From: MWDF01 sp964577435
Lineage (GTDB): Bacteria > Bacillota > DTU025 > MWDF01
Reading direction: 5' to 3'
Assembly: GCA_964577435.1 (NCBI GenBank)
Contig: CAZNZD010000013.1
Location: 1 to 33,305 of the forward strand
Length of the DNA: 33,305 nt
In this document: in pieces, positions 14,052 to 22,540 of the stretch
Layout of the letters: each line of letters opens with the position of its first letter
How positions within the stretch are numbered: position 1 is the first letter of the stretch
The notes under the pieces: model-generated
What the model was told of the DNA's origin: nothing
The model's database searches: none
What the model saw: the letters and a program-made list of their open reading frames with translations, nothing else
Program-made: the position numbers and the translations under genes

Positions 14052-14867
14052 GTGGCGAACAGCTGGTATCCCGGCCATATGGCGAAGACGGTAAGGGAGA
14101 TCGGACCGCTTCTTAAGCTCATAGACGTGATAATTGAGCTTGTAGACGCGCGCGCTCCATCCTCGTCATCGAACCCTCTGATAAGGCAGATAGCCAAGGA
14201 TAAGCCCGTGCTGCTTCTTCTCAACAAGTCCGACCTTGCCGACCCGGCGGTGACGGCGAAATGGGTGAGGCACCTAAGGGGCTTGAAAGGAAACGCCGTG
14301 GCATCCGACGTATTGAAGGGCACCGGGCTCGACGGGGCGTTGTCGACCCTCTCATCGCTTGAATCAAAGGCGAGGATAAAGCCCAGGGCCCTTATCATCG
14401 GGATGCCGAACGTCGGAAAGTCCTCGCTAATAAACCGCTTCGCAAAGAGGAGCAAGGCGAAGACCGGCGACAAACCCGGTGTTACAAGGGGAAAGCAATG
14501 GATAGACATCGGGGCCGCGGACCTTCTGGACACGCCCGGGCTTATGCCGCTCAAAGTGGACGACCAGGCTGACTGGAACAGGCTTTCAGCCCTGGGCATA
14601 ATAGCCGACGACCTATTCAACCACGAGCAGGTGTCGCTCTTCCTGGCAGGATACATCTCAGAGGTCTATCCCGGCCTTCTTGAGGAGAGGTACGGCATTA
14701 ACCCCGGACTGGAGCCATCGGCTGCACTTGATGCGATAGCCCTTAGAAGAGGATGCCTCCTGCAGGGAGGGGCCCTCGATATGGAGAAAGCATACATGAC
14801 TCTCATCAGGGACTTAAGGTCCGGAAGGCTCGGCAGGGTGAGCCTGGAGGCGCCTGATGAGAGATGA
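14052..14867 (+). CDS. rbgA: Ribosome biogenesis GTPase RbgA (YlqF)
   Basis: Circularly permuted GTPase needed for a late step of 50S assembly (entry of L16 and other late proteins in Bacillus). The 271 residues begin MANSWYPGHMAKT, as in the family. The permuted motif order is visible: G4 NKSD at 58-61, then G1 GMPNVGKS at 117-124, then G3 DTPG at 160-163. A C-terminal helical RNA-binding domain follows. Two in-frame GTGs occur, at 14046 and 14052. GTG 14052 is preferred because GGGGAGGT (14038-14045) then has proper spacing. The stop overlaps rnhB by 11 bases. Confidence 0.95.
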   Translation: MANSWYPGHMAKTVREIGPLLKLIDVIIELVDARAPSSSSNPLIRQIAKDKPVLLLLNKSDLADPAVTAKWVRHLRGLKGNAVASDVLKGTGLDGALSTLSSLESKARIKPRALIIGMPNVGKSSLINRFAKRSKAKTGDKPGVTRGKQWIDIGAADLLDTPGLMPLKVDDQADWNRLSALGIIADDLFNHEQVSLFLAGYISEVYPGLLEERYGINPGLEPSAALDAIALRRGCLLQGGALDMEKAYMTLIRDLRSGRLGRVSLEAPDER

Positions 14868-15483
14868 CCGTTTCCCGGAGCTCAGCCTGTTCGACGAATG
14901 CCTAAGGTCCGAAATCGGGGGATCTTCCCTTATAGGAACCGATGAGGCAGGCAGGGGGCCTCTGGCGGGCCCTGTGTTCGCGGCGGCGGTATGCCTTCCT
15001 CAAGGGGCATTGCTTCATGGCGTGGATGATTCCAAGAGGCTGTCCAGCTCCCAGCGTGAAGAGGCCGCCATGCTTATCGAGGATGAGGCCACCTGCTTCG
15101 CCGTGGCGATCGCCACAGCTGAGGAGATAGACGCCCTTAATATCAGGCAGGCCAGCCTTCTTGCCATGAGGAGGGCGTGCGTCATGCTGAATCTGGATGA
15201 AGCATTTGTCATTGTTGACGGAAAGGACTGCCTGGGACATAATTTTAATTCCAGGGCGGTCGTGGGAGGAGATTCCAGGAGCCTGTCAATCGCCTCAGCC
15301 TCCATACTCGCGAAAGTGGCAAGGGACGAGTACATGGCGAGGCTGGACGAGGAGCTGCCCGGATATGGTTTCGCAAAGCACAAGGGATACCCGACGAGGC
15401 AGCACCTCGAGGCGATCAAAAGGCTTGGCCCTTCAGCCCAGCACAGATTGAGCTTCAGGGGTGTCCTCATGGACGGACACTAG
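14857..15483 (+). CDS. rnhB: Ribonuclease HII
   Basis: Cleaves RNA in RNA-DNA hybrids and at single ribonucleotides in DNA, starting ribonucleotide excision repair. The 208 residues hold the family motifs: IGTDEAGRGPLAGPV with catalytic Asp29 and Glu30, GVDDSKRLSSSQRE, VIVDGKD with the third acidic residue, and SILAKVARDEYM with the fourth. The typical KHKGYPTRQHLEAI and GPSAQHRLSF near the C-terminus confirm type HII rather than HIII. ATG 14857 lies inside the end of rbgA, with GGAGG at 14846-14850. topA starts 17 bases after the stop. Confidence 0.96.
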   Translation: MRDDRFPELSLFDECLRSEIGGSSLIGTDEAGRGPLAGPVFAAAVCLPQGALLHGVDDSKRLSSSQREEAAMLIEDEATCFAVAIATAEEIDALNIRQASLLAMRRACVMLNLDEAFVIVDGKDCLGHNFNSRAVVGGDSRSLSIASASILAKVARDEYMARLDEELPGYGFAKHKGYPTRQHLEAIKRLGPSAQHRLSFRGVLMDGH

Positions 15484-15500
15484 CATATGGAGGATGACGA

Positions 15501-17609
15501 ATGCCGCAGAGTCTGGTCATAGTTGAGTCACCGGCGAAAGTAAAGACGCTCACGAAGTTCCTCGGCGAGGATTACCTCGTCAAGGCCTCGGTAGGCCATG
15601 TGAGGGACCTTCCCAAGTCCAAGCTGGGCGTCGATATAGAGAATAACTACGCGCCCCAGTACAAGGAGAACGCCGACAAGGCCTCCGTGATAAAGGACCT
15701 GAAGTCCGCCGCGAAGAAGGCAGGATCGATCCTTCTTGCCACCGACCCTGACAGGGAGGGGGAGGCCATCGCCTGGCACCTTTCGGAGATGCTTGGTCTG
15801 GATAAGGGCGGAGCCGTCCGCATCCAGTTCAATGAGATCACTGAAAGGGCGGTGAAGGAGGCCCTTACAGGCCCCAGGCCGATAGACATGGGACTTGTCG
15901 ACGCCCAGCAGGCAAGAAGGGTGCTGGACCGCCTTGTGGGTTACAAGCTGAGCCCGTTTCTGTGGAAGAAGGTCAGGACCAACCTCTCTGCCGGAAGGGT
16001 GCAGTCAGTGGCCCTGCGCCTCATCTGTGACAGGGAGTCGGAGATCGAGGCATTCAAGCCTGTAGAATACTGGACCATAGAGGCCGAGCTTGCCAAAGCC
16101 GGAGGCGCAAGCTTCAAGGCGAAGTACATAAAGGGTCGCACCAACCGGATAGAAAGCGGTGCAATCGCCGCTTCCATCGTGGAGGACTGCAGGCGAGAAG
16201 GCTTCAGCGTCAAGTCTGTCGAAGTAAAAGAGTCTTCCAGGAGGCCCTCAGCCCCGTTCATAACCTCCTCCCTTCAGCAGGAGTCTTACAGGAAGCTGGG
16301 CCTCACCGCAAGGACTACTATGTCCATAGCCCAGCAGCTATATGAAGGAATCGAGTTGAAAGGGAAGGGCCAGGTCGCACTCATTACCTACATGAGGACC
16401 GACTCCTACAGGATAGCCGAGGAGGCGAGAAGGGCTGCCAAAGGCTACATCGCCCATAAGTTCGGCAAGGAGTATCTGCCCGCGAAGGACAGGATCTACG
16501 CTGCGAAGGCGGACGCCCAGGACGCCCATGAGGCGATAAGGCCGGTCAATCCGGACCTCGAACCTGAGGCCATCAAGGAGAACCTCTCCAGAGACCAGCT
16601 GAGGCTCTACAGGCTCATATGGAACAGGTTCCTCGCAAGCCAGATGGCTGATATGAGGATAGAGACGACAACAGTGACTGCAAGCTCCGCAGGGCATGAC
16701 TTCAGGGCTCAGGGGACGAAGGTCAAGTTCGACGGGTTCAGCGCCGTCTACGGCGGCTCTAACGCAGGAGACGATCAGGATGCCGAAGCATCGCAGAAGC
16801 TTCCGCAGCTTTCAGACGGTGAGAGGCTGGACCTTCTTGATATAGTGCCCTCTCAGAACTTCACCGAGCCTCCGGCGCGATACTCGGAGGGTACGCTGGT
16901 GAAGGCGCTCGAGGAGAAGGGCGTGGGAAGGCCGTCGACTTACGCTGCGATCATCGACACGATAAAGAAGAGGGACTATGTCGACATCAAGGAGAGGACC
17001 TTCGTGCCCACCTCCATCGGCAAAGCCGTATGCGAGGTGCTGAAGGCGAACTTCGAGGACATAGTGAACGTCGATTTCACTGCAGCGATGGAAAGCAAGC
17101 TGGACTCGATCGAAGGCAGGAACCTGGACTGGACGAAGGTCATAGACGAGTTCTACAGGCCGTTCATAGCGAAGCTTGGAGACGCTGAGCAGAACCAGCA
17201 GAGGGTGAAGATCGAAGTGCAGGTCCTCGACGAGGCATGCCCCGAGTGCGGAAAGCCCCTCGTCGTAAGAAGGGGCAGGTTCGGCCCGTTCGTGGGCTGC
17301 AGCGGATATCCTGAATGCAAGTACATCAAGAAGAAGGAGAAGGTCATCCTCGACTACAAGTGCCCGCTTTGCCAGAGCCCGATAGAGGAGAAGATGACCC
17401 GCTTCAAGAGGAAGGTGTACAGCTGCACCGCGTATCCGGGCTGCAAGTTCTCCGTGTGGAAGAAGCCCGAGGATGTAAAGTGCGAGGCATGCGGAAGCTT
17501 CACTGTGGCTTATGGCAGGGGCAAGGCCAAGGAGTACAGGTGCCCGAATCCCCAGTGCGTGAGATTCGTAGGCGCCAAGGAGGCCCAGAAGGACGAAAGT
17601 GAGAAGTAA
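15501..17609 (+). CDS. topA: DNA topoisomerase I (type IA)
   Basis: Relaxes negative supercoils by single-strand passage. The 702 residues comprise the Toprim domain (LVIVESPAKVKTL at 5-17 and DPDREGEAIAWHL near 83), the core with active-site Tyr297 in LITYMRTDSYR, and the RPSTYAAIIDTI block. The C-terminal tail has three C4 zinc ribbons: CPECGKP...CSGYPEC from about 580, CPLCQSP...CTAYPGC from about 622, and CEACGS...CPNPQC from about 660. ATG 15501 follows GGAGG at 15489-15493. dprA, which often precedes topA in Bacillota, is not here. The 3' end overlaps trmFO by 11 bases. Confidence 0.98.
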   Translation: MPQSLVIVESPAKVKTLTKFLGEDYLVKASVGHVRDLPKSKLGVDIENNYAPQYKENADKASVIKDLKSAAKKAGSILLATDPDREGEAIAWHLSEMLGLDKGGAVRIQFNEITERAVKEALTGPRPIDMGLVDAQQARRVLDRLVGYKLSPFLWKKVRTNLSAGRVQSVALRLICDRESEIEAFKPVEYWTIEAELAKAGGASFKAKYIKGRTNRIESGAIAASIVEDCRREGFSVKSVEVKESSRRPSAPFITSSLQQESYRKLGLTARTTMSIAQQLYEGIELKGKGQVALITYMRTDSYRIAEEARRAAKGYIAHKFGKEYLPAKDRIYAAKADAQDAHEAIRPVNPDLEPEAIKENLSRDQLRLYRLIWNRFLASQMADMRIETTTVTASSAGHDFRAQGTKVKFDGFSAVYGGSNAGDDQDAEASQKLPQLSDGERLDLLDIVPSQNFTEPPARYSEGTLVKALEEKGVGRPSTYAAIIDTIKKRDYVDIKERTFVPTSIGKAVCEVLKANFEDIVNVDFTAAMESKLDSIEGRNLDWTKVIDEFYRPFIAKLGDAEQNQQRVKIEVQVLDEACPECGKPLVVRRGRFGPFVGCSGYPECKYIKKKEKVILDYKCPLCQSPIEEKMTRFKRKVYSCTAYPGCKFSVWKKPEDVKCEACGSFTVAYGRGKAKEYRCPNPQCVRFVGAKEAQKDESEK

Positions 17610-18927
17610 GGTCACTGTCATAGGAGGCGGCCTTGCCGGAAGCGAGGCGGCCTGGCAGGCTGCTAGGCTGGGGGCGGAAGTGGCGCTTTACGAGATGCGC
17701 CCGGCAAGGATGGGCCCGGCCCACGAAGGCGAGGGACTTGCTGAGCTCGTCTGCTCGAACTCACTTGGGTCCGACAGCCCCGACCATCCGTCCGGCAACC
17801 TGAAAAATGAGCTCAGGGCACTTGATTCCATCATTATTGCTGCGGCAGACCGCTTCAGGGTCCCCGCAGGTGGAGCCCTGGCAGTCGACAGGGAGCTGTT
17901 CTCGGCGGAGATCACGCGACTTATCAGCCAAAACCCCCGGATAGAAGTGATAAGGGAAGAGGTCACTGACGTAATGCAGGTGCCGCTGCCCGCGGTAATA
18001 GCGACCGGACCTCTCACGTCTGACGCGCTGATGGCGTCTCTGGAGAGGATGCTGGGCTCAGGCTCCCTGTACATGTACGACGCGGTGGCTCCCATAATAA
18101 GCGCTGAAAGCATAGATTTCGGAAAGGTGTTCGCCGCCTCGCGCTACGGCAAGGGGGAGGCGGACTACCTGAACTGCCCGATGGACAAGTCCGAGTATCT
18201 GGCGTTCAGGGAGGCGCTCGTCTCAGCCGAGAGGGTCCCCCTTTCCCGCGCGGAGGACATGAGGCTCTTCGAGGCCTGCATGCCCATCGAGGAGATGGCC
18301 GACCGGGGGGTCGACACCATCAGGTTCGGGCCGCTTAAGCCTGTAGGCCTTGAGGACCCTCTGACGGGCCAGATGCCCTACGCAGTGGTGCAGCTGAGGA
18401 GGGAGGACCTTCCCGGCACTAGCTACAATCTCGTAGGCTTCCAGACCCGCCTGAAATGGGGCGAGCAGAAGAGGGTATTCTCTATGATACCAGGGCTCGA
18501 GGCTGCGAGGTTCATACGCTATGGGGTTGTCCACAGGAACTTGTACCTGAACTCCCCGGAGCTTGTCGGCGAGGGGCTCATGTTCAGGTCCTTCGACGGT
18601 TTGTTCGCGGCAGGGCAGATCACAGGCTCCGAAGGTTACATCGAATCCACGGCGACAGGCGCGCTAGCCGGCATCAATGTGGCAAGGCACTCAATTGGCA
18701 GGCCGCCTATAGAGCCGCCGCCTGAAACCTGCATGGGGGCATTGGCAAGATATGTCAGGATCGGCAAATCGGGTAGGTTCGACCCGATGAGCATAAGCTT
18801 CGGCCTTCTACCCGACCCGCCGGACCGGCACAGGGGAAGGAAGGAGAAGAGGCAGGCTCAGCTTGAAGCAGCCCGTCTGGCCTACAGGGATTTCCTCAAT
18901 GAGGTCGGGGGGATGAAGGATGTATGA
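17599..18927 (+). CDS. trmFO: tRNA U54 methyltransferase TrmFO (folate/FAD-dependent)
   Basis: Makes ribothymidine at position 54 of tRNA using methylenetetrahydrofolate and reduced FAD, the Gram-positive alternative to TrmA. The 442 residues start with the FAD dinucleotide fold VIGGGLAGSEAAWQAARLGA (7-26). ELVCSNSLGSDSPDHPSGNL contains Cys52, and a second conserved Cys227 is in EACMPIEEMADRG; these correspond to Cys53 and Cys226 of the Bacillus enzyme. The C-terminal FAD block GQITGSEGYIESTATGALAG is intact. The start is GTG 17599, inside the topA end, with AAGGA about 6 bases upstream. The 3' end overlaps xerC by 8 bases. Confidence 0.97.
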   Translation: MRSKVTVIGGGLAGSEAAWQAARLGAEVALYEMRPARMGPAHEGEGLAELVCSNSLGSDSPDHPSGNLKNELRALDSIIIAAADRFRVPAGGALAVDRELFSAEITRLISQNPRIEVIREEVTDVMQVPLPAVIATGPLTSDALMASLERMLGSGSLYMYDAVAPIISAESIDFGKVFAASRYGKGEADYLNCPMDKSEYLAFREALVSAERVPLSRAEDMRLFEACMPIEEMADRGVDTIRFGPLKPVGLEDPLTGQMPYAVVQLRREDLPGTSYNLVGFQTRLKWGEQKRVFSMIPGLEAARFIRYGVVHRNLYLNSPELVGEGLMFRSFDGLFAAGQITGSEGYIESTATGALAGINVARHSIGRPPIEPPPETCMGALARYVRIGKSGRFDPMSISFGLLPDPPDRHRGRKEKRQAQLEAARLAYRDFLNEVGGMKDV

Positions 18928-19816
18928 GGAGGCAATCAGGCAGTTCACCGACTATCTGGACCTTGAGCGCCGCATGAGCCCTAGGACATCCGCTTCCTAC
19001 CGCTCTGACCTGCTGTCATTCTCGGAGTTCATGAAACGCCGCTCCGGCGACGATTTCGACATCTTTTCCGTTAACCATACTGACATAAGGAGATACCTCT
19101 CCAGCCTTCAGGCATCGGGGAAGTCGCGCAGGACGCTTCTTAGGAGGCTCGCTGCGCTGAAGGCCTTCTACAGGTTCTCGGTGAGAAGGGGCCTGCTGAG
19201 CGCAAACCCCACCGACATGCTCGCGCCAATGAAGAGGGAGAAGAGGCTTCCCAGGGCTATCGCCTACGAGGACGTGGACAGGCTTCTCTCATCAGCTGAG
19301 CAGGACGGGCCGCTCGGCATCAGGGACAGGGCGATACTGGAGCTCATCTACTCATCAGGCCTCAGGCTATCGGAGGCGGTTGGCCTGGATCTTAGGGACT
19401 ACGACTCCGGGCATGCCACGGTGCGTGTGATGGGCAAGGGTTCCAAGGAGAGGATTGCGCCGGTTGGCAAGGCAGCTGGGCAGGCCATCGCCCTTTACAT
19501 GTCCCATTCCCGCCCGCAGCTAGCCAAGGAATCAGCCTCGGAGGCGCTCTTCCTTTCGAGGTTGGGAGGACGTCTGACCGGACGGCAGGTGCAGAGGCTG
19601 ATGGAGAAGTATACGGTCAAGTCCGGGCTCAAGGGGAAGCCGTCGCCTCACGCCCTGAGGCACAGCTTCGCGACGCATCTTCTGGATTCAGGCGCGGACC
19701 TGAGGGCCGTGCAGGAGCTGCTAGGCCATGCCGACATATCGTCCACGCAGATATACACCGCAGTATCAAGGCAGAGGCTTATGGAATCGTACAGGAAGAA
19801 TCATCCGAGGTCGTAA
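18920..19816 (+). CDS. xerC: Tyrosine recombinase XerC
   Basis: Site-specific recombinase acting at dif with XerD to resolve chromosome dimers. The 298 residues carry an N-terminal SAM-like core-binding domain (1-90) and a catalytic domain with the full set Arg149 (SSGLRLSEAVGL), Lys173 (GKGSKER), His244 and Arg247 (PHALRHSFATHLL), His270 (LLGHADISST) and Tyr279 (QIYTAV). The position before hslV-hslU matches CodV of the Bacillus codV-clpQ-clpY operon, so it is the housekeeping Xer rather than a phage or integron integrase. ATG 18920 overlaps the trmFO end by 8 bases. Confidence 0.94.
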   Translation: MYEEAIRQFTDYLDLERRMSPRTSASYRSDLLSFSEFMKRRSGDDFDIFSVNHTDIRRYLSSLQASGKSRRTLLRRLAALKAFYRFSVRRGLLSANPTDMLAPMKREKRLPRAIAYEDVDRLLSSAEQDGPLGIRDRAILELIYSSGLRLSEAVGLDLRDYDSGHATVRVMGKGSKERIAPVGKAAGQAIALYMSHSRPQLAKESASEALFLSRLGGRLTGRQVQRLMEKYTVKSGLKGKPSPHALRHSFATHLLDSGADLRAVQELLGHADISSTQIYTAVSRQRLMESYRKNHPRS

Positions 19817-19828
19817 CGGAGGGGAAAG

Positions 19829-20365
19829 ATGGACAGGTTCGAGGGGACGACCGTCGTATGCGTCCTGAGGGACGGTAAATGCGCGATGGCATCCGACGGG
19901 CAGATAACGATGGGCAATACAGTGATGAAGCATACGGCAAGGAAGGTGCGCACCGTAGCCGGAGGAAAGGTGCTGGCAGGATTCGCGGGGTCGGTGGCGG
20001 ATTCTGTGGCGCTTCTCGAGAAGTTCGAGAAGAAGATGGAGGAGCACAAGGGAAGCCTCACCAGGGCTGCGACCGAGCTTGCGAAGGACTGGAGGACCGA
20101 CAAGGTCATGAGGCAGCTCGAAGCGCTGCTGCTTGTGACTGACGGAAAGAACCTTCTGCTTCTGTCGGGAAGCGGCGACGTGATAGAGCCGGAAGACGGC
20201 ATAGCCGCGATTGGCTCGGGCGGACCTTTCGCACTGGCGGCGGCCAGGGCGCTGTGCTCGAACACCGGGCTTGCGGCGGATGCCATCGCGGAGAAATCGA
20301 TTAAGATTGCTTCCGAGATCTGCATCTACACCAACGGGAACATTACGGTCGAAAGGCTTGGTTAG
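19829..20365 (+). CDS. hslV: ATP-dependent protease peptidase subunit HslV (ClpQ)
   Basis: Proteasome-like double-ring peptidase that works with HslU. The 178 residues match the family: TTVVCVLRDGKCAMASDGQI, MKHTARKVRTV, VLAGFAGSVADSVALLEKFE, LAKDWRTDKVMRQLEAL and IGSGGPFALAAARAL. The catalytic N-terminal threonine is expected to be Thr7, so a six-residue propeptide (MDRFEG) must be removed, unlike E. coli HslV where only Met is lost. Bacillus ClpQ also has a short propeptide but uses Ser. ATG 19829 has a CGGAGGGGAAAG site upstream. hslU starts 7 bases after the stop. Confidence 0.96.
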   Translation: MDRFEGTTVVCVLRDGKCAMASDGQITMGNTVMKHTARKVRTVAGGKVLAGFAGSVADSVALLEKFEKKMEEHKGSLTRAATELAKDWRTDKVMRQLEALLLVTDGKNLLLLSGSGDVIEPEDGIAAIGSGGPFALAAARALCSNTGLAADAIAEKSIKIASEICIYTNGNITVERLG

Positions 20366-20372
20366 AGAATAG

Positions 20373-21767
20373 ATGGAGAACTTGACCCCAAGGGCTGTAG
20401 TTGAGGAGCTGGATAAGCACATCATAGGCCAGTACAGGGCGAAGAGGGCTGTTGCTGTCGCCTTGAGGAACAGGCTGAGGCGCATGCGCACCAGCGATGA
20501 GATGAAAGAGGAGATAACCCCGAAGAACATCCTGATGATAGGGCCCACCGGCGTGGGGAAGACCGAGATCGCAAGAAGGCTTGCAGCCCTTATAAAGGCC
20601 CCTTTCATGAAGGTGGAGGCGACAAAGTTCACCGAGGTCGGCTACGTCGGAAGGGACGTGGATTCGATTATTAGGGACCTGGTCGAGACCTCCATAAGGA
20701 TGGTCAGGGCGGAGAAGACGGAGCTCGTCATGGAGAAGGCGAGGAAGGCCGGCGAGGAGAGGCTAATCGAGGTGCTCTCCCCCATACCCAGGAAGGAGAG
20801 GCCCCAGGCGAACCCTTTCGCGGCGCTCTTCGGGACCCAGCAGAAGCAGGAGGCAAGCGCAGAAGACTTCGAGGATGCGAAGAAGAGGGCCGAGACCAGG
20901 CGGGAGCAGGTAGTAAGGCTCCTCACCGAAGGGCAGCTCGAGGAGCAGGTAATTGAGCTTGACGTCAAGGAGCGAGACCAGAAGTCCATAGGCCTCTTCG
21001 GTGCTGGAGAGCCCAACGAGATGATGGTGGACCTCTCCGGGATAATGGGCGACATGCTGGGCAAGAAAACCGTAAGAAGGAAGATGAGCGTTAAGGAGGC
21101 AAGGCGCTACCTCATTGACGAGGAGGCAGCCAAGCTCGTCGACGCATACGAGATCGAGACCGAGGCCATAAGAAGCGCGGAGGAGAACGGCATAGTCTTC
21201 ATTGACGAGTTCGACAAGATAGCAGGCAAAGGAAGCTCCATGGGTCCCGACGTCTCGCGGGAGGGGGTCCAGAGGGACATCCTCCCCATCATAGAGGGTT
21301 CCACGGTGCAGACCAAGTATGGCCCGGTCAGGACGCGTCACATGCTGTTCATTGCGGCGGGAGCATTCCACGTCTCCAGGCCGTCGGATTTGATTCCCGA
21401 GCTTCAGGGCCGCTTCCCGATAAGAGTCGAGCTGGATGCGCTCACCGAATCGGATTTCAAGAGGATACTGACCGAGCCGAAGGGCTCGCTGCTGAACCAG
21501 TACACAGCGCTTCTTTCTGCGGACGGAGTGAGCCTCATCATACGCGATGAAGCAATCGATGAGATCGCAGCTACCGCCTTCAGGATTAACTCGATAGGGG
21601 AGAACATAGGAGCAAGGAGGCTTCATACCGTCATGGAGAAGCTCCTTGAGGACATCGCCTTCGAGGCCCCTGAGCGGACGGGCGAGGTGCTCATAGACAG
21701 GGCATTTGTTAAGTCGGCGTTCGAGGGCATGGAGCTGGACAAAGACCAGGTGAGCATGATCCTGTAG
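20373..21767 (+). CDS. hslU: HslU (ClpY) AAA+ unfoldase
   Basis: ATPase ring that unfolds substrates and feeds them to HslV. The 464 residues include TPRAVVEELDKHIIGQ, Walker A GPTGVGKT (57-64), the VGRDVDSIIRDLVE pore loop region, the long intermediate I domain (about 110-245), Walker B IVFIDEFDKIA (about 273-283), the GRFPIRVEL sensor region and RRLHTVMEKLLED. The C-terminus DKDQVSMIL is the tail that inserts into HslV pockets. ATG 20373 has only a weak site (TTAGAGAAT), suggesting coupling to hslV. In Bacillus codY follows. Here there is none, and a new promoter leads to rpsB. Confidence 0.97.
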   Translation: MENLTPRAVVEELDKHIIGQYRAKRAVAVALRNRLRRMRTSDEMKEEITPKNILMIGPTGVGKTEIARRLAALIKAPFMKVEATKFTEVGYVGRDVDSIIRDLVETSIRMVRAEKTELVMEKARKAGEERLIEVLSPIPRKERPQANPFAALFGTQQKQEASAEDFEDAKKRAETRREQVVRLLTEGQLEEQVIELDVKERDQKSIGLFGAGEPNEMMVDLSGIMGDMLGKKTVRRKMSVKEARRYLIDEEAAKLVDAYEIETEAIRSAEENGIVFIDEFDKIAGKGSSMGPDVSREGVQRDILPIIEGSTVQTKYGPVRTRHMLFIAAGAFHVSRPSDLIPELQGRFPIRVELDALTESDFKRILTEPKGSLLNQYTALLSADGVSLIIRDEAIDEIAATAFRINSIGENIGARRLHTVMEKLLEDIAFEAPERTGEVLIDRAFVKSAFEGMELDKDQVSMIL

Positions 21768-21793
21768 TTGCGCATGGAATCGCAGCCCTGATA

Positions 21794-21822
21794 TTGCTTC
21801 AGTCAGGACAATGTGGTAAAAT
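21794..21822 (+). promoter_or_regulatory. Sigma-A-type promoter for rpsB-tsf
   Basis: TTGCTT (21794-21799) and TAAAAT (21817-21822) are spaced by 17 bases in the 174-base gap after hslU. The predicted start near 21829 leaves a leader of about 113 bases before rpsB. Confidence 0.7.
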
Positions 21823-21846
21823 TTCTAATTGCGATTACACACGCAG

Positions 21847-21918
21847 CGCGGATGCCCCGGGGTGGTGCCGTCCTAGGACGGTTCTTCGGGGGAGATGAAG
21901 CGCCGCGGAGGTTAAACC
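21847..21918 (+). promoter_or_regulatory. Structured 5' leader of rpsB, candidate S2 autoregulatory element
   Basis: Three nested stems can form. The outer stem is CGCGG (21847-21851) with CCGCG (21903-21907). The middle stem is CCCCG (21855-21859) with CGGGG (21887-21891). The inner stem is the perfect 14-base palindrome CCGTCCTAGGACGG (21868-21881), folding as a 5-bp stem with a CTAG loop. A small GGTT/ACC hairpin follows (21910-21918), then the purine-rich ribosome binding site GGAGGGGAGGTGA (21924-21936). No long reading frame with coding character runs through it. The C-run of the middle stem could alternatively pair with the G-rich ribosome binding site, giving a simple on/off switch. 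This is inference from base pairing alone. Confidence 0.5.
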
Positions 21919-21941
21919 GAAGCGGAGGGGAGGTGAATAAG

Positions 21942-22527
21942 ATGCCGGTGATAAGCATGAAGCTGCTGCTGGAAGCAGGCGTCCATTTCGGCCATCAGAC
22001 CAGGCGCTGGAATCCCAAGATGGCAAGGTACATCTACACATCCCGCAACGGCATATACATCATCGACCTCCAGAAGACCGTACGTAAGATAGACGAGGCC
22101 TATAACTTCGTCAAGTCCAAGTCGGTGGACGGCGCCACGATGCTTTTCGTGGGGACCAAGAAGCAGGCCCATGACGCGATATCTGAGGAAGCTCAGCGCT
22201 GCGGTATGTTCTGGGTGAACGAGAGGTGGCTCGGCGGTATGCTGACGAACTTCTCGACCATCAGGAAGAGAGTCGAGAGGATGAAGCAGCTGGAGCGCAT
22301 GGAGCAGGACGGTTCGTTCGACCTTCTGCCCAAGAAGGAGGTAATACTCCTTAAGGGCGAGTACGAGAAGCTCGTNNNNNNNNNNNNNNNNNNNNNNNNN
22401 NNNNNNNNNNNNNNNNNNNNNNNNNNNNNNNNNNNNNNNNNNNNNNNNNNNNNNNNNNNNNNNNNNNNNNNNNNNGATCGCACCCGAGTCTGACGCTTCG
22501 GGCGCAGAAGCAAACGTGAATAATTAA
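21942..22527 (+). CDS. rpsB: 30S ribosomal protein S2, interrupted by a scaffold gap
   Basis: Small-subunit protein needed for S1 binding. The N-terminal 144 residues before the gap carry MPVISMKLLLEAGVHFGHQT, RRWNPKMARYIYTSRNGIYI, DLQKTVRKIDEAY and CGMFWVNERWLGGMLTNFST. After the gap only the C-terminal tail remains (IAPESDASGAEANVNN, stop TAA 22525-22527), in a different frame relative to the 100 placeholder bases. The true missing length must be a multiple of three. From the usual S2 size I estimate about 75-100 missing residues, including the GLPDALFV and PGNDDAIR blocks. ATG 21942 follows AGGGGAGGTG; an upstream extension in the same frame is not S2-like. tsf follows 13 bases later. Confidence 0.95.
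22376..22475. other. Run of 100 N (scaffold gap)
   Basis: Exactly 100 undetermined bases inside rpsB, the conventional placeholder for a gap of unknown size. The frame on either side and the S2 length imply a real gap nearer 225-300 bases. Confidence 0.99.
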
Positions 22528-22540
22528 GGAGGGACTCCAC

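Noticed and set aside
18920..19816. Xer recombinase as an integrase of a mobile element
   Set aside because: Sits in the conserved trmFO-xerC-hslV-hslU order, with no attachment repeats, cargo or composition change around it.
21868..21881. Palindrome CCGTCCTAGGACGG as an operator or attachment site
   Set aside because: It lies inside a larger nested RNA fold downstream of a promoter, so a stem of the leader is the simpler reading; no second copy noticed.
21813..21941. N-terminal extension of S2 by 43 codons
   Set aside because: S2 family members start at MPVISMKLLLEAG; the upstream part overlaps the promoter and folded leader, and ATG 21942 has the strong ribosome binding site.
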